A DNA stretch of 64,000 nt from NCBI RefSeq assembly GCF_026167665.1, contig NZ_CP098740.1, positions 5,580,001 to 5,644,000 of the forward strand. The letters run 5' to 3'. Positions within the stretch are counted from its first letter, which is position 1, and every line of letters starts with the position of its first letter. This stretch comes from Streptomyces drozdowiczii (GTDB lineage Bacteria > Actinomycetota > Actinomycetes > Streptomycetales > Streptomycetaceae). A model generated the notes under the pieces. That model worked only from the letters and a program-made list of their open reading frames with translations. It was not told the origin of the DNA and searched no databases. The translations under genes and the position numbers were made by a program. Below, piece by piece: positions 17,005 to 26,230 of this stretch.

Positions 17005-19143
17005 ATGTCGTGGACACGAAGACTTTTGGCGGTTCTGGCGGTGCTCGCCGCCGCACTGCTCGCGGCCCCCGCCGCCCAGGCGCACGAGGAACGGCCGGTC
17101 ACCCTGCCCGACGGCACCGGCAGCGTCCCCGTGTACCGCACCGGCGAGCCCGACCTCCTGGTGTGCAAGACCGACCGGGCCGACTTCGAGCGCCGCATCT
17201 CCGGCTTCCCGGAAGCCCTGAAGGCGCGCAACCTCACGCTCTTCGAGCGGTGCCGCACCTCCGGCTACCGCCACCTCCAGCAGGCGGTCGACGCGGTCGA
17301 CGGCCCCGGGAAGAACATCGCGATCCTGCCCGGCCTGTACGAGGAGGAGCCCTCGCTCCCCGCGCCGAAGGGGGAGTGCGCCCGCCTCAAGGCGCCCGAC
17401 TCCAAGCTGGGCTACCAGATCCTCAGCTACGAGCAGCAGGCCCAGTGCCCGCACAACCAGAACCTGGTGGCGATCCTCGGCAAGAAGGACCTCCAGATCG
17501 AGGGCACCGGCGCCGCCCGCACCGACGTCGTCATCGACGCCAAGTACCGCAAGCTCAACGCGATCCGCTCGGACAAGTCGGACGGGATCTACTTCCGGAA
17601 CTTCACGGCCCAGCGCACCACCTTCAACTCGCTCTACGTCCTCGCCCAGGACGGCTTCGTCATCGACGACGTGCTGACCCGCTGGAACGACGAGTACGGC
17701 TTCCTGACCTTCGCCAGCGACCACGGCCTGTACAAGAACTGCGAGTCCTACGGCAACGGCGACTCCGGCATCTACCCCGGCAGCGCCTCCGACATCAACG
17801 ACGGCTACGGCTACGACGTACCGCGCTACTCCATCGAGATCACCGGCTGCCGCAGCCACCACAGCATGGTCGGCTACTCCGGCACGGCGGGCGACTCCGT
17901 CTACGTCCACGACAACGAGTTCGACCACAACATGGGCGGCGCCTCGATGGACAGCGCCTTCCCCGGCCACCCCGGACTCCCGCAGAACCACGCCCGCTTC
18001 GAGCGCAACCTGATCCACGACAACAACGCCGACTACTACCGCTACGTCGCCGACGGCACCTGCGCCAAGCCGCCCGCCGAGCGGGGTTACGAGGACGGCG
18101 TCGTCTGCCCGCAGATCTCCATGCCCCCGGGCACCGGCATCATCACCGCGGGCGGCAACTGGAACCGCTACGAGGACAACTGGATCTACGGCCAGAACCG
18201 CGCCGCGTTCTTCCTGAGCGCCGTCCCCGCGTTCATCCGCGGCGAGAACGCCCTCGGCAAGCAGACCGACACCTCGCACCACAACCGCTACTCCGGCAAC
18301 CACCTGGGCAAGGACAAGAACGGAAAGTCCCGCCCCAACGCCACCGACGTCTGGTGGGACGGCCAGGGCGACGGCAACTGCTGGCAGTCCGACGCGGGTG
18401 CCTCGACCCCGCGCTCCCTGCCGAGCTGCGGCGCCGAGCGGGGCGATGTCTCCGGCTCCACCGACCGGCTCGTGGGCGAGCCCGTCAAGCTCGCCCAGCT
18501 GCTGGTCTGCGCCGACTACGACGTACGCGCCCGGCGGCTGCCGGCCGGCTGCGACTGGTACGGGGCACGCGGCATCGCCCGCATCGAGGTCCAGGCCGCC
18601 CTGGGCATCGCCGTGGTCCTCCTGCTCGTCGGCGGGGTGCTGTGGTGGCGGCGGCTCCGCACCAGCCGGCTCGCCACGGTCGCGTCCGTCCTCGGTGTCA
18701 TCGGCCTCGGCCTGGACGTGGCCGGGTCCACCATGGGCCTCGCCGCCACCTACGTCCCCGCCGTCGCGCTGCTCCTGACCGGGCTCTGGTGGACCGGCAT
18801 CGGCCTGGCGCTGCGCCCGGCGCGGCCGGTGTTCGGCTGGGTGACCGTGGTCCTGGGCGCGCTGACGCTGCTCGACGCGCTGGACAAGGGCGTGTTCATG
18901 ATCCCGTGGATCCCGCTCAGCCCGGCCTGGGTACGGGGGCTGCTCGGCCTGGTCTGGGTCGTCTGGGCCGTCGTGGCCGCCGCCCGGCACGGTGTCCGCG
19001 CCGAAGGCGCGGACGGGGACGGGGGTGCGGAGGGCTCCGACGCGCCGGAGCCCGTGTCTGCCGCCCCCTCCACGCCCGCGCCTGCCGCGCCCGCCCCCTC
19101 CGCGAAGCCCGACGCCACCGCTTCGGAAGGCGACCCCTCATGA
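17005..19143 (+). CDS. Secreted right-handed beta-helix protein with C-terminal membrane domain
   Basis: A 712-residue protein with an N-terminal signal peptide (SWTRRLLAVLAVLAAALL, cleavage near AQA-HE). A long parallel beta-helix region (about 60-430) has recurring short strands and asparagine/glycine turns such as YGNGDSGIYPGSASD and VYVHDNEFDHNMGG. Four to five transmembrane helices follow (about 530-660), then an Ala/Pro-rich tail. The beta-helix resembles NosD/pectate-lyase-like folds, but no catalytic set is recognisable. The ATG has no Shine-Dalgarno sequence; TACTCT ends 7 bases before it, suggesting a leaderless start. The stop overlaps the next gene by ATGA. It is the first gene of a three-gene envelope cassette. 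Function is unknown; a surface-anchored carbohydrate- or matrix-binding role is only a guess. Confidence 0.8.
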   Translation: MSWTRRLLAVLAVLAAALLAAPAAQAHEERPVTLPDGTGSVPVYRTGEPDLLVCKTDRADFERRISGFPEALKARNLTLFERCRTSGYRHLQQAVDAVDGPGKNIAILPGLYEEEPSLPAPKGECARLKAPDSKLGYQILSYEQQAQCPHNQNLVAILGKKDLQIEGTGAARTDVVIDAKYRKLNAIRSDKSDGIYFRNFTAQRTTFNSLYVLAQDGFVIDDVLTRWNDEYGFLTFASDHGLYKNCESYGNGDSGIYPGSASDINDGYGYDVPRYSIEITGCRSHHSMVGYSGTAGDSVYVHDNEFDHNMGGASMDSAFPGHPGLPQNHARFERNLIHDNNADYYRYVADGTCAKPPAERGYEDGVVCPQISMPPGTGIITAGGNWNRYEDNWIYGQNRAAFFLSAVPAFIRGENALGKQTDTSHHNRYSGNHLGKDKNGKSRPNATDVWWDGQGDGNCWQSDAGASTPRSLPSCGAERGDVSGSTDRLVGEPVKLAQLLVCADYDVRARRLPAGCDWYGARGIARIEVQAALGIAVVLLLVGGVLWWRRLRTSRLATVASVLGVIGLGLDVAGSTMGLAATYVPAVALLLTGLWWTGIGLALRPARPVFGWVTVVLGALTLLDALDKGVFMIPWIPLSPAWVRGLLGLVWVVWAVVAAARHGVRAEGADGDGGAEGSDAPEPVSAAPSTPAPAAPAPSAKPDATASEGDPS

Positions 19144-19970
19144 CCCGCGCCCGCCCTGCCGCCCGTCCCGGCCGCGCCCGTCCCGGCCGCGCCCGCCCCG
19201 CCCTCGCCCTGCTCACCGCCGCCGTCCTCGTCCTCGGCGCGGGCGCCTGCGGGGGCAGGGCCACCACCCACCACAAGCCCGGCACCAGCCACGCCGAGGA
19301 CACCGGCAGCAACGGACGGCTCCTGAAGGCCGACGACGGCGACGGCCACCGGCTCCGCCAGGTCGACGCCGACGGCGCCCCCGAGGTGGACCTCGCCGTC
19401 CGGCCCGACTCGGAGGACGGCTGGAACGTCCACCTCACCGTGCGCCACTTCCGCTTCACCCCGGACAGCGTGGGCGGCGGCGCGCTCGCCGGACGCGGCC
19501 ACGCCCGGCTCTTCCTGGACGGCCACCCGCTCGCCCGGGTCTACGGGGCCTGGTTCCACCTCCCCGCATCGCTGCTCCGGGCGGCCGGGGGCGGCACCCG
19601 CCTCACCGCGGGGCTCTACGCGGACGACCACACCGCCTGGGCCGTCGGCTCCGCCCCGGTCCGGGCCGCCGCCACGCTCGGCGACGCCTCCGCGAGCCCC
19701 GATCCCGACGTCACCACGATCGAGTTGGCCATCAAGGACGGCAAGGTGAGCCCCGCCCCCGGCCGCACCGAGATCGAGAAGGGCCGCACCGTGCGCCTGC
19801 GGGTCCGCAGCGACCGGGACGACGTCCTGCACGTCCACGGCTACGACCGGGAGGCGAAGCTCCCCGCCGGACGGACCGTCACGGTCACCTTCACCGCCGA
19901 CCGCACCGGCCTCTTCGAGGTCGAGACCCATGAGTCGGACCTCCTGCTGACCCAGCTCGCCGTCCGGTGA
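19140..19970 (+). CDS. Lipoprotein with C-terminal cupredoxin-like domain
   Basis: A 276-residue protein with a basic lead, a hydrophobic stretch and the lipobox GAGAC (lipidated Cys37). The C-terminal ~100 residues have a cupredoxin-like beta pattern ending FTADRTGLFEVETHE. His231, His233 (LHVHGYD) and His264 are possible metal ligands, but the Cys of a type 1 copper site is absent. It overlaps both neighbours (ATGA at the start, GTGA at the stop), so the three proteins are probably made in fixed proportion. The N-terminus holds a 15-bp tandem duplication (19164-19178 and 19179-19193) that repeats PGRAR. Function is unknown; metal or redox handling outside the membrane is inferred only from the fold. 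Confidence 0.75.
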   Translation: MTRARPAARPGRARPGRARPALALLTAAVLVLGAGACGGRATTHHKPGTSHAEDTGSNGRLLKADDGDGHRLRQVDADGAPEVDLAVRPDSEDGWNVHLTVRHFRFTPDSVGGGALAGRGHARLFLDGHPLARVYGAWFHLPASLLRAAGGGTRLTAGLYADDHTAWAVGSAPVRAAATLGDASASPDPDVTTIELAIKDGKVSPAPGRTEIEKGRTVRLRVRSDRDDVLHVHGYDREAKLPAGRTVTVTFTADRTGLFEVETHESDLLLTQLAVR

Positions 19971-21451
19971 CGGGCGCCCCCGCCCCCGGTGCCGTGCGCG
20001 TCCTCGCCCACGGCATCGGGGCCCAGCACGACCTGCCCCTCTCGCCGTTCTACGCGTTCGCCGGGGCCTTCGCCGCGCTCTTCGTCTCGTTCCTCGCGCT
20101 CGGCCTGCTCTGGTCGGACTCGCGGTTCACGGGCGACACGGCGGGCCGCCCGCTCCCGGCCGCCGTCCAGCGCCTGGCGGACGCCCGCGCCACCCGGCTC
20201 GTCCTCGGCGCGCTCGGCCTGGCCGCCGCGCTCTCCGTCGTGCTGTGGCTGCTCCTCGGGCCCGCCGACCCGGACCGAAATCCGGCGCCCGGCGCGGTCT
20301 ACGTCCTCCTGTGGGTCGGGCTCGTCCCCGCGTCCCTGCTCCTCGGCCCCGTCTGGCGCCCGCTCAACCCCCTGCGCACCCTGCACCTCCTCGCCTGCCG
20401 GGCGCTCGGCCGCGACCCGGAGACCGGCCGACCCCTCCCCGTACGCCTCGGCATGTGGCCCGCCGCGGCCGGGCTCCTCGCCTTCACCTGGCTGGAACTC
20501 GTCGCCCCCGACCCCGCATCGCCCACCGCCCTGCTGGTGTTCCTCGGCGTCTACGCGGCCGTCCACCTCGCGGGCGCTGCGGCCTACGGCGCCCCCTGGT
20601 TCGACCACGCCGACGCCTTCGAGGTGTACTCCGGCCTCCTCGGCAGGCTCTCCCCGTTCGGCCGTGTCCGTGAAGTCCCGTCTGGCCCGCGACGCCCGGC
20701 ACGCCCTCTCGCCGCACCGGCCAACATCCCAAGTACGTCCAGTACGAGGGATGTCGGCCGGCACGCCGAGAGCACGCACCAGACGCCGCGGGCCACGCCC
20801 TACGGGCGTACGACGGGACTTCACGGACACGGCCGCCGCCGCCCCGCCGACGGCCGCCTCGTCGTCCGCTCGCCGTTCAACGGGCTCGACGCCACGCCCC
20901 GGCTCCCCGGACTCGTCGCCACCGTCTGCGTGATGCTCGGCTCCACCGCGTACGACGGCTTCTCCGACGCGCCGCGCTGGATCACCACCGTGCAGACCTC
21001 GGAGCTGGGCCGCACCACCACCGCCACCCTGGGGCTGCTCGGCGCCGTCGCCCTCGTCGCCGCCCTGTACGGGCTCTGCGCCGGCGCCACCCGGCTCGTC
21101 TGCGGAACGCCGGCCCACCCGCTCACCGCGTTCGCCCACTCACTGGTGCCGATCGCCCTCGGCTACCTCGTCGCCCACTACTTCACGCTCTTCGCCACCG
21201 AGGGCCCGCACACCCTCGCGCTGGCGGCCGGCGCGGACCGGCCCACCGTGCCCGAACCGCCCCTGGGACCGGGCGGGGTCGCGACGCTCCAGGTCTTCGC
21301 CATCGTCACCGGCCACGTCCTCGGGGTCGTCGCCGCGCACGACAGGTCCGTCCGGCTCATGCCGCCCCGGCGCGCCGTCATCGGCCAACTCCCGCTGCTC
21401 GTCCTGATGATCGCGTACACCGTGGGCGGCCTCGCCCTGCTCATCGCCTGA
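19967..21451 (+). CDS. Polytopic membrane protein carrying an in-frame palindromic insertion
   Basis: A 494-residue protein with about nine to ten hydrophobic segments; several carry charged or aromatic clusters (WRPLNPLRTLHLLACRALGRD, SPFNGLDATPRLPG). The GTG start overlaps the lipoprotein stop (GTGA). Residues ~232-290 are encoded by the 177-bp palindromic element at 20659-20835 and are Pro/Arg/Gly-rich, unlike the rest. Without it the loop would read from SPFGR almost straight to DGRLVVRSPFNG. The insert falls in a hydrophilic loop, keeps the frame and adds no stop, so the protein may still work. I know no function; it is third in the beta-helix/lipoprotein cassette and is followed 40 bases later by a TetR gene. 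Confidence 0.78.
   Translation: MTGAPAPGAVRVLAHGIGAQHDLPLSPFYAFAGAFAALFVSFLALGLLWSDSRFTGDTAGRPLPAAVQRLADARATRLVLGALGLAAALSVVLWLLLGPADPDRNPAPGAVYVLLWVGLVPASLLLGPVWRPLNPLRTLHLLACRALGRDPETGRPLPVRLGMWPAAAGLLAFTWLELVAPDPASPTALLVFLGVYAAVHLAGAAAYGAPWFDHADAFEVYSGLLGRLSPFGRVREVPSGPRRPARPLAAPANIPSTSSTRDVGRHAESTHQTPRATPYGRTTGLHGHGRRRPADGRLVVRSPFNGLDATPRLPGLVATVCVMLGSTAYDGFSDAPRWITTVQTSELGRTTTATLGLLGAVALVAALYGLCAGATRLVCGTPAHPLTAFAHSLVPIALGYLVAHYFTLFATEGPHTLALAAGADRPTVPEPPLGPGGVATLQVFAIVTGHVLGVVAAHDRSVRLMPPRRAVIGQLPLLVLMIAYTVGGLALLIA
20659..20835. repeat. 177-bp palindromic element (MITE- or RPE-like) inside a coding sequence
   Basis: Perfect 24-bp terminal inverted repeats (20659-20682 and 20812-20835; end CGGCCGTGTCCGTGAAG) flank a second arm pair (20683-20730 with 20748-20795) matching at about 37 of 48 positions. 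The centre AAGTACGTCCAGTACGA is itself partly self-complementary. The right arm holds a small extra hairpin (CGCCC-TA-CGGGCG, about 20796-20808). The whole element folds back on itself, encodes no transposase and is 59 codons long, so it is in frame with its host gene. I recall similar sequences elsewhere in Streptomyces but cannot confirm this here. No second copy was noticed in the window. Confidence 0.85.
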
Positions 21452-21491
21452 GCCCGGGCTCCCGCCGACGCCTCAGGAGGCCCACGGCATC

Positions 21492-22109
21492 ATGGAAGGC
21501 GTGCCCCACACGAACAACCTCCGCCGCGCCCCGGTGCAGCAGCGCAGCGCCGAACGCCTCGCCCGGATCCTCGACGCCTGCGCCGGACTCCTGGACGAGA
21601 TCGGCTACGAGCAGCTGACCACCCGGGCCGTGGCCCAGCGGGCCGGGGTGCCCATCGGCTCCGTCTACCGCTTCTTCTCCAACAAGCGGGCCCTGGCCGA
21701 CGCGCTGGCCCGCCGCAACCTGGACAGCTACGCCGAGCGCATCACCGCCCGGCTGACCGCCATCGAGACCGCCGACTGGCGCGGCGCGATCGACGCCGTC
21801 CTGGACGAGTACCTGGCGATGAAGCGCACCGTCCCCGGCTTCGCCCTGGTCGACTTCGGCGCCCCCGCACCCGACGAGGACCCGGCCGACGACGCCAACC
21901 AGCGCGTCGCGTCCCGGCTCACCGGACTCCTCGCGGGACAGCTCGGCCGGGAGGCCGACGCCGACCTGCTGCGCGCGATCCTGGTCTGCGTGGAGGCGGC
22001 CGACGCCCTGCTCAAACTCGCCTTCCGCACCGACCCGTCCGGCGACGACGCCCTCGTCGCCGAGACCCGCGAACTCATCCACGCCTACCTGGCCCGGAGG
22101 CTCGACTGA
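21492..22109 (+). CDS. TetR/AcrR-family transcriptional regulator
   Basis: A 205-residue protein with the helix-turn-helix TRAVAQRAGVPIGSVYRFFSNKRALADAL at about residues 43-71 and a helical C-terminal domain of the TetR_C type. The AGGAGG at 21475-21480 serves either the ATG at 21492 or a GTG at 21501. It starts 40 bases after the membrane protein of the envelope cassette, in the same direction, and may be its fourth gene. The target is unknown. An inverted repeat at 22176-22201 lies downstream, ahead of the next gene. Confidence 0.88.
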   Translation: MEGVPHTNNLRRAPVQQRSAERLARILDACAGLLDEIGYEQLTTRAVAQRAGVPIGSVYRFFSNKRALADALARRNLDSYAERITARLTAIETADWRGAIDAVLDEYLAMKRTVPGFALVDFGAPAPDEDPADDANQRVASRLTGLLAGQLGREADADLLRAILVCVEAADALLKLAFRTDPSGDDALVAETRELIHAYLARRLD

Positions 22110-22175
22110 CCTCCCCGCGGCTGTGAATGCGGCCGGGGCGTACCCAACTTTGCGCGAGTCATTCCCTCACCGGGC

Positions 22176-22201
22176 GCAGTGGGCTAATTTCGGGCCACTG
22201 C
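22176..22201 (+). promoter_or_regulatory. Inverted repeat around a putative -10 ahead of the ABC ATPase gene
   Basis: GCAGTGG (22176-22182) and CCACTGC (22195-22201) are perfectly complementary with a 12-base AT-richer spacer. The spacer holds TAATTT, a plausible -10 element. It could be an operator for the ATPase gene starting at 22247, or a weak terminator for the TetR gene. Confidence 0.45.
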
Positions 22202-22246
22202 TGCCGCTCCCCACCGCTCCATCACCATCCCTCCCGGGCGGAACAC

Positions 22247-23605
22247 ATGACTCGCGCCATCACCCTGAACAACGTCAGCAAGGCGTACGGACGGTCCCCG
22301 CGCGCCGTCGACCGTCTCTCGCTCTCCATCGACCCGGGCGAGTTCGTCGTCCTGCTGGGCCCCTCCGGCTGCGGCAAGTCGACCGTGCTCCGCATGATCG
22401 CCGGCCTGGAGGACACCAGCGAGGGCGAGATCCTCCTCGACGGCGAACCGGCCAACCACCTCACCCCGCGCGAACGCGGGATGGCCATGGTCTTCCAGAA
22501 CTTCGCGCTGTACCCGACGATGACCAACCGGGCCAACATCGGCTTCCCGCTGAAGCTGGAGAACCCGCGCGCCGACCACAACGAGCGCATCGAGAACACG
22601 GCCAGGATGCTCGGGATCGAGCGCATCCTGGACCGCCTCCCCGGCCAGCTCTCCGGCGGCGAGCGCCAGCGGGTCGCCATGGGCCGGGCCATCTCGCGCC
22701 AGCCCTCCGCCTTCCTCATGGACGAGCCGCTGTCCAACCTCGACGCCAAGCTCCGCAACCACCTGCGTGCCGAGATAGCCCAGCTCACCAAGGAACTCGG
22801 CGTCACCACCGTGTACGTGACCCACGACCAGGCCGAGGCCATGTCGCTCGGCCACCGGGTCGCCGTCATGCGCGGCGGCGTCCTCCAGCAGGTCAGCCCG
22901 CCGCGCGAGGTGTACGCCCTGCCGGAGAACGTGTTCGTCGCCGCGTTCATCGGGACGCCCCGGATCAACCTCCTCCAGGCCGTGGTGCACGCGCCCCTGG
23001 AGGGCCGGATGTCCATCGACCTGGGCCGCCAGCGCCTCCCGCTGCCCGAACCGCTCAGCCCCGACCACCAGCTCCTGCGCATCCAGCAGGGCCGCCCGAT
23101 CATCGTCGGCCTCCGCTCGGAGGCGGTCCGGATCGCCCCGCCCAGCCACGCCCGCCCGGGCGAGGTCGCGCTCAGCGGCATCGTGGAGCACGTCGAATAC
23201 CAGGGCCACGAGGCGCTGGTCCACCTCAACACCGGCTCCCGGCCCGCCGTGGTCCCCGAGCTGGAATCGGCCCGCACCGACCGGGGACCCGTGCGCAGGC
23301 GGCGCGGCGGCCAGGGCGGTACGGGGGTGCTGGAGCGGATCAGGGAGCGCGCCGGCGCCTACGTCGGCGGGTCCGTCGCCGTGCTGGACGCGCCGGAGGC
23401 CGACGACCTGCCATCGGGCATGCACAGCCCGGACCGCCCCGCCGTCACCGCGAGCGACCTGGTCGTGCGGACCGGGCCCGACATGATGCTGCGCACCGGC
23501 GGCCAGGTGCCCCTGCTGGTCGATCTCGCCCACCTGTACGTCTTCGACCACCAGGGCCGCCGCATCTGCCCGCTGCCGAAGGACGTGCCGGGGCTGGACA
23601 TGTAG
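22247..23605 (+). CDS. ABC transporter ATPase, sugar-type (MsiK/UgpC-like), without partner genes
   Basis: A 452-residue nucleotide-binding protein. The Walker A is GPSGCGKST near residue 38, the Q-loop sits in VFQNFALYP, and the signature is [14 protein letters not shown]. The Walker B is [17 protein letters not shown], and the H-loop is [11 protein letters not shown]-terminal TOBE/MalK-like regulatory domain follows. The family energises CUT1 sugar importers, and in Streptomyces one such ATPase can serve several permeases. No permease or solute-binding protein gene is adjacent. It is longer than MsiK (about 375) because of an Arg/Gly-rich insert in the C-terminal domain (around nt 23275-23370). 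The ATG at 22247 begins the conserved ATPase start; ribosome binding site weak. Confidence 0.9.
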   Translation: MTRAITLNNVSKAYGRSPRAVDRLSLSIDPGEFVVLLGPSGCGKSTVLRMIAGLEDTSEGEILLDGEPANHLTPRERGMAMVFQNFALYPTMTNRANIGFPLKLENPRADHNERIENTARMLGIERILDRLPGQLSGGERQRVAMGRAISRQPSAFLMDEPLSNLDAKLRNHLRAEIAQLTKELGVTTVYVTHDQAEAMSLGHRVAVMRGGVLQQVSPPREVYALPENVFVAAFIGTPRINLLQAVVHAPLEGRMSIDLGRQRLPLPEPLSPDHQLLRIQQGRPIIVGLRSEAVRIAPPSHARPGEVALSGIVEHVEYQGHEALVHLNTGSRPAVVPELESARTDRGPVRRRRGGQGGTGVLERIRERAGAYVGGSVAVLDAPEADDLPSGMHSPDRPAVTASDLVVRTGPDMMLRTGGQVPLLVDLAHLYVFDHQGRRICPLPKDVPGLDM

Positions 23606-23645
23606 ACGGGGCGGCCCGGTACGTGACGGGGGTCTCTGGCGCCTG

Positions 23646-23665
23646 AAAACTAACAGCGCTAGTTT
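23646..23665 (+). promoter_or_regulatory. TetR-type operator ahead of the aldehyde/alcohol dehydrogenase operon
   Basis: AAAACTAACAGCGCTAGTTT is a near-palindrome (7 of 9 per arm). It matches a second site, AAAACTAGCAGTGCTAATTA at 26911-26930, at 16 of 20 positions; shared core ACTARCAGYGCTARTT. It lies 47 bases before the dehydrogenase ATG, where bound repressor would cover the promoter. Confidence 0.7.
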
Positions 23666-23711
23666 GGGCTCCGGACGATCCCGTCCGTCACCGCGCCCGG
23701 GAGGAACAGCG

Positions 23712-25106
23712 ATGAAGGCCCACGACGGCATGTACATCGGCGGCGCCTGGCGGCCCGCCGCGGGAACGGACACGATCGCGGTCGTGAACCCGGCGGACGA
23801 GCAGGTCATCGGCCACGTCCCGGCCGGCACCGCCGAGGACGTCGACGCCGCGGTACGGGCCGCCCGCGCCGCCTTCCCCGGCTGGGCCGCCACCCCGCCC
23901 GCCGAGCGCGCCGCCCGCATCGCCGCGCTCCGCGACGTGCTGGGCGTCCGCGTGGAGGAGATCGCGGAGACGGTCACCGCCGAACTGGGCGCCCCGCCCG
24001 CGCTCGCCGTCTCCGTGCACGCGGGCCTCCCGGTCCTGGTCGCCGGAACGTACGCCGAGCTGGCCGCCACGTACTCCTTTGAGGAGCGGCACGGCAACTC
24101 GACGGTCTACCTGGAGCCCGTCGGGGTCGTCGGCGCGATCACCCCGTGGAACTACCCGCTGCACCAGATCGTCGCCAAGGTGGCCCCCGCGCTGGCCGCC
24201 GGCTGCACGGTCGTCCTCAAGCCCGCCGAGGACACCCCGCTCACCGCCCAGCTCTTCGCCGAGGCGGTCGCCGAGGCCGGGCTGCCCGCGGGCGTGTTCA
24301 ACCTGGTCACCGGCCTCGGCCCGGTCGCCGGACAGGCCCTCGCCGCGCACGAGGACGTCGACCTCGTCTCCTTCACCGGGTCCACCGCGGTCGGACGGCA
24401 GATCGGCGCCACGGCCGGCGCCGCCGTCAAGCGCGTCGCGCTGGAGCTGGGCGGCAAGTCCGCCAACGTCATCCTCCCCGGCGCCGACCTCGCCAAGGCG
24501 GTCAACGTGGGCGTGGCCAACGTGATGTCCAACTCCGGGCAGACGTGCAGCGCCTGGACCCGGATGCTGGTGGACGCGGAGCGGTACGAGGAGGCCGTGG
24601 CGCTCGCGGCGGCGGCCGTCGCCAAGTACGTGCCGGGGGACCGGGTCGGCCCGCTCGTCAACGCCAAGCAGCAGGCCCGGGTGCGCGGTTACATCGAGAA
24701 GGGCGTCGAGGAGGGCGCCCGCCTCGTCGCCGGCGGCCCCGAGGCCCCGCTCGCCACCGGCTACTACGTCAGCCCCACGGTCTTCGCCGACGTCACCCCG
24801 GAGATGACGATCGCCCAGGAGGAGATCTTCGGGCCCGTCGTCTCGATCCTGAAGTACGAGGACGAGGACGACGCGCTCCGCATCGCCAACGGCACGGTCT
24901 ACGGGCTCGCGGGCGCGGTCTGGGCCGCCGGCGACGAGACGGCCGTGGCCTTCGCCCGCCGGATGGACACCGGGCAGGTCGACATCAACGGCGGCCGCTT
25001 CAACCCGCTCGCGCCCTTCGGCGGCTACAAGCAGTCCGGCGTCGGCCGCGAACTCGGCGCGCACGGCCTGGCCGAATACCTCCAGACCAAGTCCCTCCAG
25101 TTCTGA
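23712..25106 (+). CDS. NAD(P)-dependent aldehyde dehydrogenase
   Basis: A 464-residue ALDH superfamily enzyme that oxidises an aldehyde to the acid. The cofactor-binding and catalytic segments are clear: [11 protein letters not shown], GFTxS-like [11 protein letters not shown], the general base Glu in LELGGKSAN, and the nucleophile Cys in [18 protein letters not shown] and [13 protein letters not shown] occupy their usual places. Start ATG 23712 follows GGGAGGAAC. The alcohol dehydrogenase gene follows after 44 bases, and the two probably form an operon oxidising an alcohol to an acid via the aldehyde. Control by the TetR protein at 26227 is inferred from the shared operator. The substrate cannot be told. 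Confidence 0.92.
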   Translation: MKAHDGMYIGGAWRPAAGTDTIAVVNPADEQVIGHVPAGTAEDVDAAVRAARAAFPGWAATPPAERAARIAALRDVLGVRVEEIAETVTAELGAPPALAVSVHAGLPVLVAGTYAELAATYSFEERHGNSTVYLEPVGVVGAITPWNYPLHQIVAKVAPALAAGCTVVLKPAEDTPLTAQLFAEAVAEAGLPAGVFNLVTGLGPVAGQALAAHEDVDLVSFTGSTAVGRQIGATAGAAVKRVALELGGKSANVILPGADLAKAVNVGVANVMSNSGQTCSAWTRMLVDAERYEEAVALAAAAVAKYVPGDRVGPLVNAKQQARVRGYIEKGVEEGARLVAGGPEAPLATGYYVSPTVFADVTPEMTIAQEEIFGPVVSILKYEDEDDALRIANGTVYGLAGAVWAAGDETAVAFARRMDTGQVDINGGRFNPLAPFGGYKQSGVGRELGAHGLAEYLQTKSLQF

Positions 25107-25150
25107 GCCCCGTACCGCCCACCAGCCACCGATCAGCAAGGAGCCAGTCC

Positions 25151-26230
25151 GTGGTCCGCGCCGCCGTACTGCCCGCCGTCGGAGCTCCGCTGGAGATCAC
25201 CGACATCGTCCTGCCGGAGCCCGCCCCCGGCCGGGTGCGCGTCCGCCTCGCGGCCGCCGGGGTCTGCCACTCCGACCTCTCGCTGTCCAACGGCACCATG
25301 CGGGTGCCCGTCCCCGCGGTCCTCGGCCACGAGGGCGCCGGTACCGTCGTCGCGGTCGGTGAGGGCGTCAGCCATGTCGCCCCGGGGGACGGCGTCGTCC
25401 TCAACTGGGCGCCCTCCTGCGGCAGCTGCCACCACTGCGGCATCGGCGAGGTGTGGCTCTGCGCGAACGCCCTGGCCGGTGCGGCCGACCTGCACGCCCG
25501 CACCGCCGACGGCACCGACCTGCACCCCGGGCTCAACGTCGCCGCCTTCGCGGAGGAGACCGTCGTCGCCGGGAACTGCGTGCTGCCCGCCCCGGACGGC
25601 ATCCCGCTCACCGACGCGGCGCTCCTGGGCTGCGCGGTGCTCACCGGCTACGGCGCGGTCCACCACAGCGCCCGGGTCCGCGCGGGGGAGTCCGTCGTGG
25701 TGTTCGGCATCGGCGGCGTCGGGCTCGCCGTGCTCCAGTCCGCCCGGATCGCGGGCGCCTCGCAGGTCATCGCGGTCGACGTCTCCCCGGAGAAGGAGGA
25801 GCTGGCCCGCCGGGCGGGCGCCACGGACTTCGTCATCGCCTCGGAGACCACGCCCCGGGACGTCCGGAAGCTGACCGGGGGCCAGGGCGCGGACGTGGCC
25901 GTGGAGTGCGTGGGGCGGGCGGCCACCATCCGGAGCGCCTGGGAGTCCACCCGCAGGGGCGGCCGCACCACGGTCGTCGGCATCGGCGGCAAGGACCAGC
26001 AGGTCACCTTCAACGCCCTGGAGATCTTCCACTGGGGCCGCACCCTGACCGGCTGCGTCTACGGGAACAGCGACCCGGCCCGCGATCTGCCGGTGCTCGC
26101 GGACCACATCCGCGCGGGCCGCTTCGACCTCTCCATGATGGTCACCGAACGCATCGGCCTGGACGGCATCCCGGCCGCCTTCGACCACATGATCGCGGGC
26201 AGGGGCGGCCGGGCGCTGGTGGTGTTCTAG
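25151..26230 (+). CDS. Zinc-dependent alcohol dehydrogenase (MDR family)
   Basis: A 359-residue medium-chain dehydrogenase. The catalytic zinc ligands are Cys in AGVCHSD and His/Glu in LGHEGAG. The structural zinc lobe [15 protein letters not shown] has four cysteines. The NAD-binding Rossmann motif is [12 protein letters not shown]. It resembles the aryl/class III-like alcohol dehydrogenases that act with an aldehyde dehydrogenase, and it is the second gene after one. The GTG start at 25151 follows AAGGAG. Its stop overlaps the convergent TetR stop by 3 bases. Confidence 0.92.
   Translation: MVRAAVLPAVGAPLEITDIVLPEPAPGRVRVRLAAAGVCHSDLSLSNGTMRVPVPAVLGHEGAGTVVAVGEGVSHVAPGDGVVLNWAPSCGSCHHCGIGEVWLCANALAGAADLHARTADGTDLHPGLNVAAFAEETVVAGNCVLPAPDGIPLTDAALLGCAVLTGYGAVHHSARVRAGESVVVFGIGGVGLAVLQSARIAGASQVIAVDVSPEKEELARRAGATDFVIASETTPRDVRKLTGGQGADVAVECVGRAATIRSAWESTRRGGRTTVVGIGGKDQQVTFNALEIFHWGRTLTGCVYGNSDPARDLPVLADHIRAGRFDLSMMVTERIGLDGIPAAFDHMIAGRGGRALVVF

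Noticed and set aside
16909..18990. Long open frame antisense to the beta-helix gene
   Set aside because: The composition is Val/Ala/Gly/Asp repeats typical of antisense translation, with no start signal or motif; the sense frame has a signal peptide and a coherent fold.
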